A DNA stretch of 64,000 nt from Petunia secreta (GCA_029990175.1 JARKIP010000011.1:28866001-28930000); one strand, 5' to 3'; positions 25,401 through 40,400 are shown, numbered from the stretch's first letter. Notes: generated by a model from the sequence alone, not told the origin. Program-made: numbers and translations.

Positions 25401-28400
25401 AATTTTTACCCACCAATCCTGCTGATCTCATTTTTACAAGATTAACATTGTAAAAATTTTCTTTTCGAGTGTTGATTTCTTCTCATTTCCTCAGACTATG
25501 AGAGTCTTCTAGATAATGGATATGATTCGTCAGCAGCTCTTCCAATGGGCCATATATCTTCAAAACTGCATGTGCTTCTTGAAATTTTTAAATCCCTTAG
25601 GTAATGAACTCAAAATCTGATTGTATTACCAGACTATAACTGTCTTTCGATGTGTGGTGTTGGTATTCTCTTTCCACAAACTTAAAGTTCTAATTCATGG
25701 GTGCAGGAAAGCTTCACAAGTGCCCTGTCTCATTTTTGTTGAAAGAATAATAACAGCTAAAGTTATTGAAAGAGTTATGAAGAAAATGACTTGGTTGTCT
25801 CATTTCACAATAGCGTATTTGACTGGAACAAGTACATCAGTCGATGCACTGACACCAAACGTGCAAAAAGAAACCTTGGAATCTTTTCGCTGTGGAAAGG
25901 TAAACTGTAAAATCTCATCGGATTTGACATAAATACTTCCTTGTGAGTCCCTTTAACTAAGGTTGATCTTAATCTTATTTATTTCTGTGTTATTTTCTAT
26001 CATCACAGGTCAATTTATTATTTGCCACCGATGTGGTTGAGGAGGGAATTGATGTGCCACACTGTTCCTCTGTAATACGATTTGATTTACCAAAAACAGT
26101 TCGTAGTTATGTCCAATCTAGGGGGCGAGCTCGTCAGACTGGGTCTCAGTACATATTAATACTTGAGAGGTGAAGGAACTTACATGTCTGAACTGCTTTT
26201 GGCTTTCTTAAATCTATTTATTTTAGGTATCTAACTTTGATATTGGTTTCAGGGGAAACAAGAAGCAGATTGAACAAATGTTTGATATCATTAGCAGTGA
26301 ATATTCTATGAATGAGACATCTATAAAGAGAGACCCTGATGCTTGTGTGGTGAAACCTTGTCTAGTGGAGGAAACTAATGCATATTATGTGGAGGCAACT
26401 GGAGCATCAGTAACTGCAGATTCTAGTGTCAGTCTCTTGAATAAATACTGTGAAATGCTCCCTGGAGATAAGTATGGATTCTCATATCTTCAACTCGAAT
26501 AATATCTTCAGTAGTGCATTTTTATTCATATGTATACAAACCAAGTTATGGCTAACACTGAAATCCAGGACCCCAGATTAGATTAAAACGAGTTTTGATG
26601 TTTTACACTTTTACCTGTTCAGAGCCATTTGAAAATGAACTTTTTACGAAGGATACATGATGTGATTTCTCTGCTATGCTTGAATGCAAGCAGGATCTAG
26701 ACTGGACCACTACTATCATTCGTTATTGTCAACCTCCAATTTCATTCCATTCTTTGTTTCTTGTAGTTGACAGCTGTTGTCTTCAAATAACTGGAACCAG
26801 CGGTTTTTGCCCACACAGGAACCCTAGGCTCAGTATTCTATCCCTACCGTTGGTGGAGTCTACGTTTCATTAACTTAAGCGTCAAGGTGAATCAGACACC
26901 TTTAGTATATCCATATAAAACTGCAAACCAAAAGGCTAGTGCAGATTGATCAGCTTCCAGTATCTGTCTCCTTGCTCCGCTGTGCCGATTTTTTACATCA
27001 CCTCTTCTGACTTCAATTCCTGGATCATCTCCAAATAAATTTGTGGGTGTTATATTTTCGAAGCATGCAGCACAAATACCTTTCATATTTGACAGTGCAA
27101 GGGGCAATCCACGCTTTTAATAAATGATGATTGCATCAGAATCATTAGTTTCAAAATGACAAAATCTATATGCTGTCTTACATCTAACGAATTTGATACT
27201 TTTCCACACGTCCCTTTTATACTCATATTCCAGTTTAAGAGTATTCATCAAACAAATAGAGGGTATCCTTATCTGTTTGGTTTCTGAATACGGTAAAAGT
27301 TTTTCTCTACAGGTACTTCTCTCCAAAGCCAGTGTTTCAGTATATTTTGTCTGGGGACTTGTACCGCTGTAAATTGACATTATCTCCAGATGCAGCTGTT
27401 CAAACAATTGTTGGTCCAGAATGCAAGAATACTCAATTGTCCAGACAGCTTGTCTGCTTGGATGCATGTAAGAAGCTGCATCAGCTAGGTGCTCTCAATG
27501 ATCATCTTCTTCCTTTCAATGAACAGCCTCCCAAAAGTGAGTCGAATGTGCACGGGAAAAATGTAGGGGCAGGTAAACATAAAAAAGCTTTTAACTTTTG
27601 ACCTTTGTCTTCTCTGAGTTTGAGTTCATCACATGACATCCTAGCTATATTTAACGGGACTATGGGCTATCTGAAGATGCACTCAACATGATTCTTTTAT
27701 TAATCCTTCCTTATCAAGTAGTTAAACATAAATTGACTAATTCATTCCTTGTTGATATGTGGGCAAACTTCTGCCTATCTGTTGGGAGACATATTATCAT
27801 AGAACAGCATTTCCAGTGATGGAACCTCTTAGGTTCTTACTTATAATATTTGTAAAAAATGGAAGATATTTTGATGACTTGACGATAACAGAACTCAAGA
27901 CACTCCTCATTATAGGTGTCAAATACATTAGACAGATTATATCCAATTGTGGGACAATATCTGAAATAACAACTTAACGCTTCTAATATTCTAACACTAA
28001 TACTTAACATTCTAACATCCCTTCAAACTCGAGATGAGTAAACCAACTTTAAATTGCTTTTCTGAACATAGAAAATCAGAGCAAATGACCATTGGGATAG
28101 TGTTGTAGGAGGAATTGTTGAGAAAACATGCCTTTGGAAGTACCTGGAATCTTGCTGGAAATTTTTTGACCGTCGGAATCTTGATGAAAAAGTTGGGGAA
28201 GTGACGATAAGAATGTCCCAAAAGAAGTGGCCATTGAAATGCTCTAACACTACATAATATTCTAACAATGTTAGATGTGTGTTTGAGTGAAAAAGTAAAA
28301 CAAAATAAAGGAAAAGAAGAAAGTAATATAGGGGAAGAGAACAGATTGGAGTTTTTGTGCAGTTGAACTGTGTCTGGTGACCAATTGTTTGTGTTTAAGT

Positions 28401-31400
28401 AGGTTGCATGTGCTATAGGTAAATATATTAATATGATAGATCTCTCCAAGCATTTGAAGCTAGGAAAGTCGGCTTAACTACATATGGGAAGCTTACTTAT
28501 TGATCTGCCTTTGACTGGGGAACGATTTACGTGGACTAGAGTGAAAGATTCCAAGTCAAAGTCAAGACTTGATAGATTCTTGATTTCGACTTCCTAGGAA
28601 GAGTTGGTGCCGGACGTGTTGCAAAAGCCTTTTCGTAGGCTAACCTCGGATCATATGCCTATCATGTTAGATGGAAGTAAAAGAAGGCCAATGCAAGCTC
28701 CATTCTGGCTTGAGAATATGTGGCTTAAGGCGGCGGCCTTTGGAGATAGAGTGAACAATTAGTGACAAGCTATGTGGTGTTAGGGACTCCCTCTTTCTGA
28801 TTAGCAGAGAAACTGAAGTTGTTAAAGAGAGACATAATCCAGTGGAATACGGAGGTATTCGGGTGGATTGAGGAAAAAATGAGGGAACTAATGAATGAGT
28901 TAGGGGATGTGGAGAGTAGGAGAAGGGCGAGAGAGCTAGAGTAAGGGGAGAAAGTGAGACAAGAAAAAGTGAAAAGGGAGTTTTGTTGCTTTGGCCATAA
29001 CACCGGAGACTAGTTGGAGACAATAATCAAGGGCATTGTGGTTAAATGAGGTGACTCAAATACTAAGTGCTTCCACCGGGTTGCCATAGCAAACCAGAGA
29101 AGGAACTTTATTGAATCTTTGGATGTGAATGTAAATGATTGAGGGAGAGGGAGAGGTAAGAGGGGCAATTGTGGGGTTCTATGAGCATTTGTATGGTGAG
29201 AGGCGAGTTGGAGGCCAAAATTGGAGGGGTAGCTTTTAATCTTATAGGGGGAGGATAAGGGGGAGTGGTTGGAGAGGGCTACAGGGGAGGAAGAGTTGAG
29301 GGAGGCGGTTGAGAGTTGTGCCCGTGACAAAGCACCAGGACCCGATGGCTTCTCACTGCTTTCTTTCAACAGTGTTGGAGCATGGTGAAAGAGGACTTGA
29401 TGGAGACAGTTAGTGCATTCCATGATTCTGGAGAGTTTGAGATAAGCCTCAATGCTTTTTTGTAGCTATTGTTGCCAAAAAATGAGAGAACGACTAGTAT
29501 CAGGGATTATAGACCCAGTAGTCTAGTGGGTGGTATCTATAAGATAATATCTAAGGTGTTATCCAGTAGACTAAAGATGGACCTGGAAGAGACGGTTTCT
29601 ACCTCACAAAATGCATTCGTGGCAGGGAGACATATTTTAGATGCGGCCTTGGTGGCAAATAAAGTTGTGGATTCTAGAATGAAGAAAGGAGAGCCAGACA
29701 TTCTATGTAAATTGGATTTTGAAAAGGTATTTGATCACGTTATTTGGGATTTCCAGGACTTACTTATGTTGAAGGAGTTTGGGGAGAAGTGGAGGAGATG
29801 GATTAGGGCTTGCATTTCCATTATTTGATTCTCCACCCTTGTGAATGGAAGTCCTTGTGGTTCCTTTGGTTCTTCTAGGGGTTTAAGGCAGGGGGATCCT
29901 TTATCCCCCATGTTGTTTATTCTAGTGATAGAAGCGTTGAGCAAATTGATGGATAGGTTGGTAGGTGGAGGATATTTGAGGGGTTTCTCGGGTTCATTTG
30001 GGTATCAAAGTATTACAAGGGTTTCACACTTGCTTTTCACGAATGACACACTAGTCTTTCATGACGCAGATGTAGATCAATTGAGATAATTAAAGCAACA
30101 TCGATGTGGTTTCTGTGGATGTTGAGGCTCAAAATTAACCTTAGTAAATGCGAGATTTTTTCGGCGGCAGAGGTAGATAACATCGATTACCTTGCATAAG
30201 TGCTTAGCTGCAAGGTGGTTGTTTTGCCTACTATGTACTTGGGTTTGCCATTGGGTGGTTCACATAAAGATACTTTTATTTAAAATCCTGTTATTCAAAG
30301 GGTTGAGAGAAGATTTGCAGGATGGCAAAGACGATACTTATCAAAGGGAGGAAAGGAGGTGCTTATCAAGAGTATGATGTCAAGCATTCCTACATACTTC
30401 TTATCTTTGTTTCAGGCACCGATTAAAGTTGTAGAAAAGTTGGAAAGGCTTCAAAGGAGCTTTTTATGGGATGCTTTTGAAGTTTTGATGGTTCTAAAAA
30501 GACTCACTTTGGTGAGTTAGGAGGCTATTATGACACCAAAAAAGTGGGGTAGGCCAGGAGTCGGAGATCGGAGGGTGTTCAATAGAGCATGACTAGGAAA
30601 GTAGATATGGAGATTCGGAGTTGAGGAGCATACTTTATGGAGGGAGGTAGTGGCAAAAAAGTATGGCACTTTAGGAGGGGGGTGGAGAACTAGTTATATC
30701 AATACTCCATTTGGGTGCAGTTTGTGGAGAAGTATTATGAAGGGGTAGGAAGATTTCAGTGGCCATATTTCCTTGAAGGTAGGGGATGAGAGAAGAGTTT
30801 GTTTTTGGTACCACAATTGGTGCGGGGAGGAAATATTAAGGGTCTCATTCCTTAATGTGTTAGCTCTTTCGAGCTAGAAAACGGATTCGAAGGGTGCATG
30901 ATGGGGAGGTGCTTCTTGTAAAAAAATGATGGGAAGGTGCTATGGGATCTTAGGTTCAGGAGACATCTTCAAGATTGGGATATGTGAGAGTTCTAAATTA
31001 TGCTGGAGTTACTTCATAAGCAGATTACATCATCTTATAATCCTGACTTATGGAGGCAGGGGTTAAATATATTCACAGTCAAATCGTTTTATCAGAAATT
31101 GTTGTTGAGAGAGGATATGCTTTCCACACTTGTCAGTTTGGATTTCAAGGGCGCCGGGGAAAGTGTGTTTTTTTCCTTGCTTGGCTGCAAGAGGAGCGAT
31201 CCTAATGATTGAGAATTTGAGGAAGAGAAATACTACTTATGTCAGTTGGTGCTATATGTGCAAATGTTCGGGAGAAGAAGTTGTTCATGTTTTGGTGCAT
31301 TGCAAGGTGGCGTTGGATCTATGGAGGGTGGTATTGAATTACTTCGAGTTGCAACAGGTCATGCCATGTAGTATTAAAGATGTCCTACATAGTTGGGCAT

Positions 31401-34400
31401 GTAGAAGAGAAGAAAACGTAGGGCATGGTAGGTTGCACCACTAGCTCTTATGTGTATAGTTTGGTATGAGAGAAAGAGGAGAGCATTTCATGGTGTTGAA
31501 AATGATTTTGTACATTTGAGAAATAGTCTTATGTCTTCGATAGCTTTTTAGTGCACCCTTAAGATTCCAATATGTATAGATGATTGGGTGTCTTTTATAG
31601 TGAATCATATTTTAACGTAAATTCTCTACCTTTTGGTATACCTTTTGTATACATGAGCTTTTCCCTATACCAATAAAATTGTTTACCTTATAAAAAAAAG
31701 GATAAGTAAGCTTTCGACTACATGAATCTCAAGGGTCCTGTGGAATTTTCTGTTAATATGAAGTCAGCACTCAAGTAGCTCTTGGAATTCATCCAGTAAA
31801 ATGATCATGCTTTCTAGCAATTGAAATCACATATCATTAGAGAATAGAGGCTCTCATTATGATTTCTTTGTGAAACTGTTTTATTTTCTTCTTTCAAAAT
31901 ATGTAGCAGCTCTAAAATTTTGACCACAGTTAAGCTGCACCTTTTGTCATGACTGGTAGATGCTCAACCTGGTTTCTTAACTTATTATGCTTGAAGATTT
32001 ATATTCTTATTGATATGTTTTTAGGAACAACAAAGTTGAAAGAATTACACGGCACAGCTCGTATTAGTGCATTATCCGGGGCATGGGGTGATGACCCTAA
32101 TGGAGAAGTATATCATGCATATAAAATGAGTTTTTCTTGTAACATCGTGGAAGAGAAGTATTCCAGTTTTGTCCTTTTGCTTCAATCTGAACTAGATAAT
32201 GATGTGGGAAATGTGGATGTAGAACTCTTCTTAGTTACCAAGTTTGTCCAGTCCTCTGTGTCGCATTGTGGGGAAGTACATTTGGATGCCCAACAGGTTG
32301 GAACCTACTCACACTACTTTTGAGTTTATAATAATCTATCATGCTGGTGTTTCATATTTGACAAGATTAATACATTTTTACTACCAGGTGGCAAAAGCAA
32401 AACTCTTCCAAGGACTATTCTTTAATGGTATGTTTGGTAAATTGTTTATCAAATCATCTGGGGAAAGGAAATTTTTATTTGAGACAGGGAAATCTTTATG
32501 GGAGCGATCGAACATGTACTTGCTCCTTCCGCTGGATCCTTTAGATTCGAGTTGTACACCTTGCAGAATTGATTGGGGAGGAATTGAATCTTCCGTTTCA
32601 GTTGTGGAATTTTTGAAAAGAAACGGTTGGTTAACTGCTGAGCAATCTGAAGCTAAGCGGAAGAATTCCTTGGTTGATAGGACCGCATCTTTTCTGGTAG
32701 ATCACGATCAGATAGATTTGATTCACTTTGCCAATATATCAGTCTGTAGAAGCAAGCTTAAGGACATGGTTGTTGTCGCCATTCATACTGGAAGAATCTA
32801 CTCTATTCTGGATGCTGTTGCCAATACTTCCGCGGAGAGCCCTTTTGAAGTAGACTCAGAAGCTACCCCATCACCTTTTTCATCATATGCCGACTACTTC
32901 CATAAAAAGTAGGAAATTTCTAGCTAAATTACTGATTCTTATTTAATGATTGAAAAGTCCTGAATAAGTAAAATTAGTAATTTTTTTTTTTGGTTTATTA
33001 GGTATGGGATTGTTTTAGTGTATCCTGGACAGCCTTTATTGCTGCTGAAGCAAAGCCACAACGCATTCAATCTTCTTGTGGATTTTAATAAAGAAGGTTT
33101 GTCAAACTGATTCTTAGTTAATCTAAGTGTTGCCCGATGGAGCATCCATTTTGGAACATGTGCTAAACTGACAATCACAAACCTGTAGGTGGTGTCGTCC
33201 TTGTAAAGAAGGAGGAAGTAGCCAGCGAAATTATAGTAGTTTGAGTCCTTTAATTTGTTTTATGTGTTATAGATTCTAGCTTCAATTAAATTTCTTACAA
33301 TTGTTATCTTAAAATATATTCTCTGTACATCCCCCCATTTATAATGGAGTGTCCAATTTAGGAAGGATAAAAGAGAGTGGATTGTGGTTGTTGATCATAT
33401 CTAAAGCTGTTTACTTATGTCCACTGACAAAGAATTGTGGTGGTAGTTTGTGTGAACTCCTTTGAAGACGAATGATATTGTTTGAGAAATGCTAAGCATC
33501 CAAAGTAGTTGTGTTCTCTAACTGAGTCCAATAGCAGTTCTTCCTTCCTTCCAATTGTAGGGTCATAGAATGGTCTTTGGAGCACATTAAACATCATGCA
33601 CACTTAACCAATATATAGGCTATGTCAGCGATTGCAAAAAGATATTAGCATGCAAGCTTTTAATCTTTTTCAAATATAGTAGCTGCTGTTAGTCATTTAC
33701 CCTTTGATATAAGTAAAGAGTTAATCAACAACATCAACGCCTCAGTCAAACAAGTTGGTGTTGGCTATATAAATCTTCATTGACCATGTTACTCAATTTT
33801 AACTCTTCTAATGCCAATATTATATAACAACAACTACTACTACTACTACAACAACAACAACTAGGCCTCAATCCTAAACCACTTTGAAGACGAATGATAT
33901 TGTTTGAGAAATGCTAAGCATCCAAAGTAGTTGTGTTCTCTAACTGAGTCCAATAGCAGTTCTTCCTTCCTTCCAATTGTAGGGTCATAGAATGGTCTTT
34001 GGAGCACATTAAACATCATGCACACTTAACCAATATATAGGCTATGTCAGCGATTGCAAAAAGATATTACTCCCTCCGTTTCAAAAAGGATGAACCTTTG
34101 CGGAGTACGAGGGTCAAATTGACTAATTTTGACCGGGAATTTGCACATTGAATTTTTAAATTTTTTGAAATAAAATTTATATATTTAGAAACTACATGAA
34201 AAATACTATAAGTCACAATAATTAACAATTCAAAATAGTTAGAAAATATTTGTAAGACATGTGGTCAAACATAATCTTGTTTGACCCTTCAAATAGTAAT
34301 AGGTTCATCCTTTTTGAAACGGAGGGAGTAGCATGCAAGCTTTTAATCTTTTTCAAATATAGTAGCTGCTGTTAGTCATTTACCCTTTGATAAAAGTAAA

Positions 34401-37400
34401 GAGTTAATCAACAACATCAACGCCTCAGTCAAACAAGTTGGTGTTGGCTATATAAATCTTCATTGACCATGTTACTCAATTTTAACTCTTCTAATGCCAA
34501 TATTATATAACAACTACTACTACTACTACTACTACAACAACAACTAGGCCTCAATCCTAAACAATTGGGTTGGCTATATGAATCTTCATTGACCATGTTT
34601 CTCTATTTAAGCTCAATTCCTGTCATCATGATATAGGCCAATATTATACTAAATAAAAATAAAACCACTAGAAGTTATCTACATTTTTAAACATATATAG
34701 GTAAACCAGTCCTAGAAAACATAGAACCTAAGGTAAAAGTGTTGACATGACTAAAACATATTCTCAACTATTAGGATTGCCTATATACATGTTCTGAACA
34801 CTGTAACTATGGATTCAACACAACCTTTGTGTTGAATTGTTCATATATTATATATAAAACTTGTTACCTTCTCAAAAACTATTAGGATCGCCTATCTTTT
34901 CTTCCATCGTGCGCTATCTTTTGCTAATTTCGCTTGGACCCCAAGAGATTGTAGGTCCTTCTAGACAACTTCCTTCCATGCGATTTTACGTTTATCTCGT
35001 CCCATTTTAACTCCTTACCTCGCCATAGTTTCACACTTACGGGCTTGTGCATCTAGAGGTCGGCGTAGGACATGACCAAACCATTTTGTTGTAGAATTGT
35101 AAATAAGTAGAATAGGAATTATAGTAATTCTAGAACATTCTCTTATTTCTAGTCTTTATTGTATTGGGTCTCCTACCATAGTTAGACTCTATTGTAACAG
35201 TATATATACCGGTTAAGACATCAATAAACATATTCTCCTCCCGAATTACATGGTATCAGAGCATAGGGCTCAAGAATTATTCAAAACAATTTTCGAGTCT
35301 TTTCTTGGTTGAAGAAAAGGACTCGGTTGATTTTGGCCTAATCTAAGAAGTAAGTATTTGTCTCACCTCCACCATAGCAGAGGTGCGCACTGAATTTTCG
35401 GCCGGAATCACCAACTTCGGCATCTGGGTGGACGGCGAGTAGCTCTCACGCGCCTCCACCATACCGTCACTGTCTCCCACGCACCGGCGCGTGTGGGCGC
35501 GTGTGACCTCGGAATCGATCGCGGCTTGCACCCTTCTCCTCGTCTCCTTATTTTCGGCACTTTGGTACCTTTTGTTTCTGATTTTACAGCTTTGATTCGA
35601 AGGCAGCCTTTGATTTCAGATTTATCGTTAAGGGTTTTGCTGTTGTTCCTATTTTGGTTTTGGTTCTGGTTTTTTTTGCGTGCTTCCAGTGATTATTTGG
35701 CCTGCATCCCTGGGATTTAAGGTCTGTTTATTACACTCGTGGCTGAGGATAAGGCTCACATTACCGAGATTTTACCGGCAATGTTAAAAATAATGGAGTA
35801 TAAATTAAATGGCTCTAATTACTTAGATTAGAGTAGGAAGATCAGGGTTTATTTGCGTAGCATTGAAAAAGACGATCATCTTACTGAGGAACCTCCAAAA
35901 GATGCTACTTTAAAGACTTGGTTGCGAGATGATGCTCGATTACTTTTGCAAATTACAAACTCAATTGATAATGACGTAGTTGGTCTAGTTAATCATTGTG
36001 AGTATGTGAAGGAATTAATGGAGTATTTAGAGTTCTTATATTCTGGAAAAGACAATGTTTCTCGCATGTATGAAGTTTGTAAGGCTTTTTACCTTTCTGA
36101 GAAGGAAGCTAAGTCACTTACCACCTATTTCATGGAGTTTAAGAAAAATTATGAGGAGCTCAATATGCTTATGCCGTTCAGTATTGATATTAAGAAGCAA
36201 CAAGCCCAGAGGGAACAGATGGCAGTAATGAGCTTTCTAGCTGGACTCCCAGCTGAGTTTGAGACCGCTAAATCTCAGATTTTGTCTAGTGCTGAGATGA
36301 CTTCTCTTCAAGATGTGTTTAGTCGGGTATTGCGTACAGAGAATACTCTTTCCACTCAGCCACCCATTGTGCTTGTTAAAGGAGGAGGGGAAAACGATAC
36401 TGCACGGAGGAACAACAACAATGATGAGCGATGGAACAACAATAATAATGATGCTGGTAAGTGGAATAATAATAGCAATGGTGCTGGTAAGTGGAACAAT
36501 AATGCTGGGAGATGGAATAATAATAATGATGCTGGGATGGAACAATAATGGTGAGCCTATTTGTCGCTACTGCAAAGAACCTGGACATATAAAGCGAAAT
36601 TGCAGGAAATTGCAGATGCGCAATCAGAGGACTCAGACCGCTACTGCGGCTGCTGCTTCCGGTTCCTCCTCTGTGAAGACTATTACAATATCAGCCGATG
36701 AGTATGCTAGACTCTCCAAATTCCAGGAATCTCCTCACGTTACTGCTTATACAGAGTCAGGTAACAAATGTCTAATCTCTTCCTCAAACCAATGGGTCAT
36801 TGATTCTGGTGCCACCGATCACATGACAGGTAATTCAAAATTACACTCTGATTTTCGGTCACACAAAGCACCATCTTCTGTTACTATAGCTGATGGGTCT
36901 AGTTACAACATTGGGATAGCTGATGGGTCTAGTTACAACATTGGGGGGCTTGGGACTGTTAAACCGACTTCATTTATTACCCTATCTTCAGTACTAGATC
37001 TGCCTAGTCTTGCCTTTAATCTGATTTCTGTGAGCAAACATACCAAGGACCTCAATTGTTGTATCTCATTCTTTCTTTTTTAGGATCTCGTGACGAAGGA
37101 GATAGTTGGTAACAGACATATATCTAATGGTCTCTACATTCTGGATCCATGGGTGCCTCAATCAGTTGCTTGTTCTAGTGTCGTCTCACCATTTCAAGCT
37201 CATTGTCAACTGGGACATCCTTCCCTTCCATCTTTGAAGAAGTTGTGTCCGCAGTTTAATAATGTATCTTCGATAGAGTGTGATTCTTGTCATTTTTCTA
37301 AACATCATAGAAGCTCGTTAAGTCCTCGAATTAATAAACGAGCTGATTTTGCTTTCCAGTTAGTTCATTCAGATGTTTGGGGACCTTGTCCTGTTGTCTC

Positions 37401-40400
37401 TAAAACTGGGTTCAGATACTTTATTACATTTGTTGATGATTTTTCTCGAATGACATGGATTTATTTTATGAAAACTCGTTCTGAGGTGTTCTCCCATTTT
37501 TATAACTTTTGTGCTGAAATCAAGACACAATTTAATGTTTCTGTGCATATCTTAAGGAGTGATAATGCCAAGGAATACATGTCAGCCTCGTTTCAGAATT
37601 ACATGAGTCAACATGGTATTCTACATCAATCATCTTCTGTAGATACACCCTCACAAAATGGTGTGGCTGAAAGAAAGAATAGATATTTGCTCGAGACAAC
37701 ACGTGCTTTGATGTTCCAAATGCAAGTCCCTAAGCAATTTTGGGCGGAAGCGGTTTCCATAGCTTGCTTTCTGATTAACCGCATGCCATCTAGCGTGCTT
37801 ACTGGTGATATTCCCCCATACTGTATTTTTTCCCAATCGGCCATTATTTTCTCTAGAGCCAAAAGTGTTTGGAAGTACATGTTATGTTCGTGATGTTAGA
37901 CCTCATATTACTAAATTGGATCCAAAAGCTGTGAAGTGTGTCCCTTTGGGATATTCTCAACGTCAGAAGGGTTATAGGTGCTGCTCTCCAACCTTTAATA
38001 AGTATCTGGTATCCATAGATGTGGTGTTTTTCGAGGTAACACCATTCTTCTCCACCTCTCACACTTCTCCCACTCAGGGGGAGGACGAAGATTGGCTCAT
38101 CTATAAGGTCACATCATCAAGTTCAGTTGAGACACCGGATAAGGCTGGGTCTTCTACTTCTTCTCTCGAAGAACAGTCGACTGAAACTGTGTCTTCCACT
38201 GCTCCTCTTGTTCCTCCAGTTGACCAGATTGGTGCTCGAGCACAGCCACCTATTGTCCAAGTTTACTCCAGACGATCAAAGACCATTGATACATGTCCTG
38301 CGCCAACTCCTTCGTCATCAGATCCCCCTCCAGTCAGTCTTGACATTCCCATTGCTCTTCGAAAAGGTAAACGTCAATGTGACTCTTTATATTCTATTGC
38401 AAACTTTGTCTCATATGACCACTTGTCCCCTGGGACTAGTTCATTTATTGCTTCTCTAGACTCTGTCTCTGTACCCAAGACAATTCAGGCAGCTTTATCT
38501 CATCCTGGATGGTGTGATGCAATGCTTGAGGAGATACATGCCCTTGAGGAAAATCGCACTTGGGATTTGGTGCACTTACCGAGAGGAAGGAAGGTAGTGG
38601 GTTGCAAATGGGTCTTTTCAGTAAAAGTCAATCCGGATGGTTCTGTGGCTAGACTTGAGGCCAGACTAGTGGCTAAAGGTTATGCTCAAACTTATGGGGT
38701 GGATTACTCTGACACCTTTTCTCTTGTGGCCAAACTCACCTCTGTCCGCTTGTTTATCTCTCTTGCTGCTTCTAAGTGTTGGCCTTTGCATCAGCTGGAT
38801 ATCAAGAATGCCTTTCTTCATGGTGATCTCTTTGAAGAAGTCTATATGGAGCAACCACCTGGGTTTGTTGCTCAGGAGGAGTATGGGAAAGTCTGTCGCT
38901 TGAAGAAGTCATTGTATGGCTTGAAGCAGAGTCCTCGGGCTTGGTTTGGCAAGTTTAGCGCGGTTGTTCGAGAGTTCGGGCTGCGGAAAAGTAGATGTGA
39001 TCACTCGGTCTTCTATAGGCGATCATTAGCTGGCGTTATACTTCTTGTTGTATATGTTGATGACATTATCATTACAGGAAGTGACTATGCTGGAATTTCC
39101 TCGCTTAAGTGGTTCATCCATAAGCGGTTTCACACGAAAGACTTGGGACAGCTAAAATATTTCTTGGGTATAGAAGTTTATCGGAGTAGGAAAGGGATTT
39201 TTCTATCTCAGAGAAAATATGTTCTTGATCTACTTGCAGAAACTGGGAAGTTGGCAGCCAAGCCTTGCAGTACTACAATGGTTCCCAATGTGCATCTCAC
39301 GAGTGGTGATGGTGATCCATTTGATAATCCAGAGAGGTATATGTGATTAGTTGAAAAATTAAATTATCTCACTGTGACCCGTACAGATATTGCTTTCGCA
39401 GTTAGTGTGGTTAGTCAGTTCATGTCTGCGCCAACGGTTAATCATTGGGCAGCTCTAGAGCAAATCTTGTGTTACTTAAAAGGAGCACCAGGACGTGGCG
39501 TGTTATATGGCAACAATGAACATTCTCGCATAGAGGGTTTTACGGATGCCGATTGGGCTCGATCTAAAGTTGATCGAAGATCTACTACAGGATACTGTGT
39601 CTTCTTTGGTGGAAATTTGGTATCATGAAGGAGCAAGAAACAACATGTTGTATCTCGATCAAGTGCAGAGTCCGAATACAGAGCTATGGCACAATCCACA
39701 TGTGAGATCATGTGGATACATCATCTTTTGACATAAATTGGTTTACAACATTATATGCCGGCAAAGCTTTGGTGTGACAATCAAGCTGCTTTGCATATCG
39801 CCTCGAATCCAGTGTATCATGAGAGAACCAAGCATATCGAGGTCGATTGTCATTTTATTCGTGAAAAGATTGAGGAGAACTTGATTTCCACTGGTTATGT
39901 TAAGACAGGAGAGCAGCGAGCTGATTTACTCACAAAGGCGTTGAATGGAGCTCGAGTTGATTATCTTTGTGGCAAGTTGGGCATGATCAATATCTATGCT
40001 CCAACTTGAGGGGGAGTGTTGTAGAATTGTAAATAAGTAGAATAGGAATTATCGTAATTCTAGAACATTCTCTTATTTCTAGTCCTTATTGTATTAGGTC
40101 TCCTACCATAGTTAGACTCTATTGTAACAGTATATATACTGGTTAAGACATCAATAAACATATTCTCTTCTCCCGAATTACATAACCTTTTCTATGTGTG
40201 CTACTTAAACCTTCTCGAAGATGTGCTCATTTCTATCTTGTATGATTACGCATCCATATTAGCATCTATATCTTTGCGACACTCATCCTATGGATATGTT
40301 GGACTTTACTGACCCAACATTCTCTCCCTTGTAACGTTATTGATCTTATGACTGTTATATAAAACTTACCATTCACTTTGGTAGGCTTCTTCTATCACAT

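Larger units (their letters stand above)
35087..40182 (+). mobile_element. Ty1-copia retrotransposon
   Basis: Complete element with short LTRs (35087-35250 and 40017-40182; starting TGTTGTAG, ending GAATTACA). The primer-binding site TGGTATCAGAGC (initiator tRNA-Met) directly follows the left LTR at 35251, and the polypurine tract TTGAGGGGGAG directly precedes the right one. Between them, in copia order: gag, CCHC knuckle, protease, integrase, reverse transcriptase, RNase H. The LTRs differ at about four bases and a 2-bp indel, so it is fairly young, but the frame is broken in several places. A clean 5-bp target duplication is not visible (CATTT left, TAACC right). Confidence 0.95.

Noticed and set aside
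28441..31700. Second LINE as a functional element
   Set aside because: Many stops and frame changes, 5' truncation, and FTND in place of the catalytic YADD.
36237..36588. Minus-strand frames opposite the copia gag repeats (Ile/Ser/Tyr-rich)
   Set aside because: They are antisense readings of the AAC/AAT-rich Asn repeats; the plus strand carries recognisable gag and zinc knuckle.
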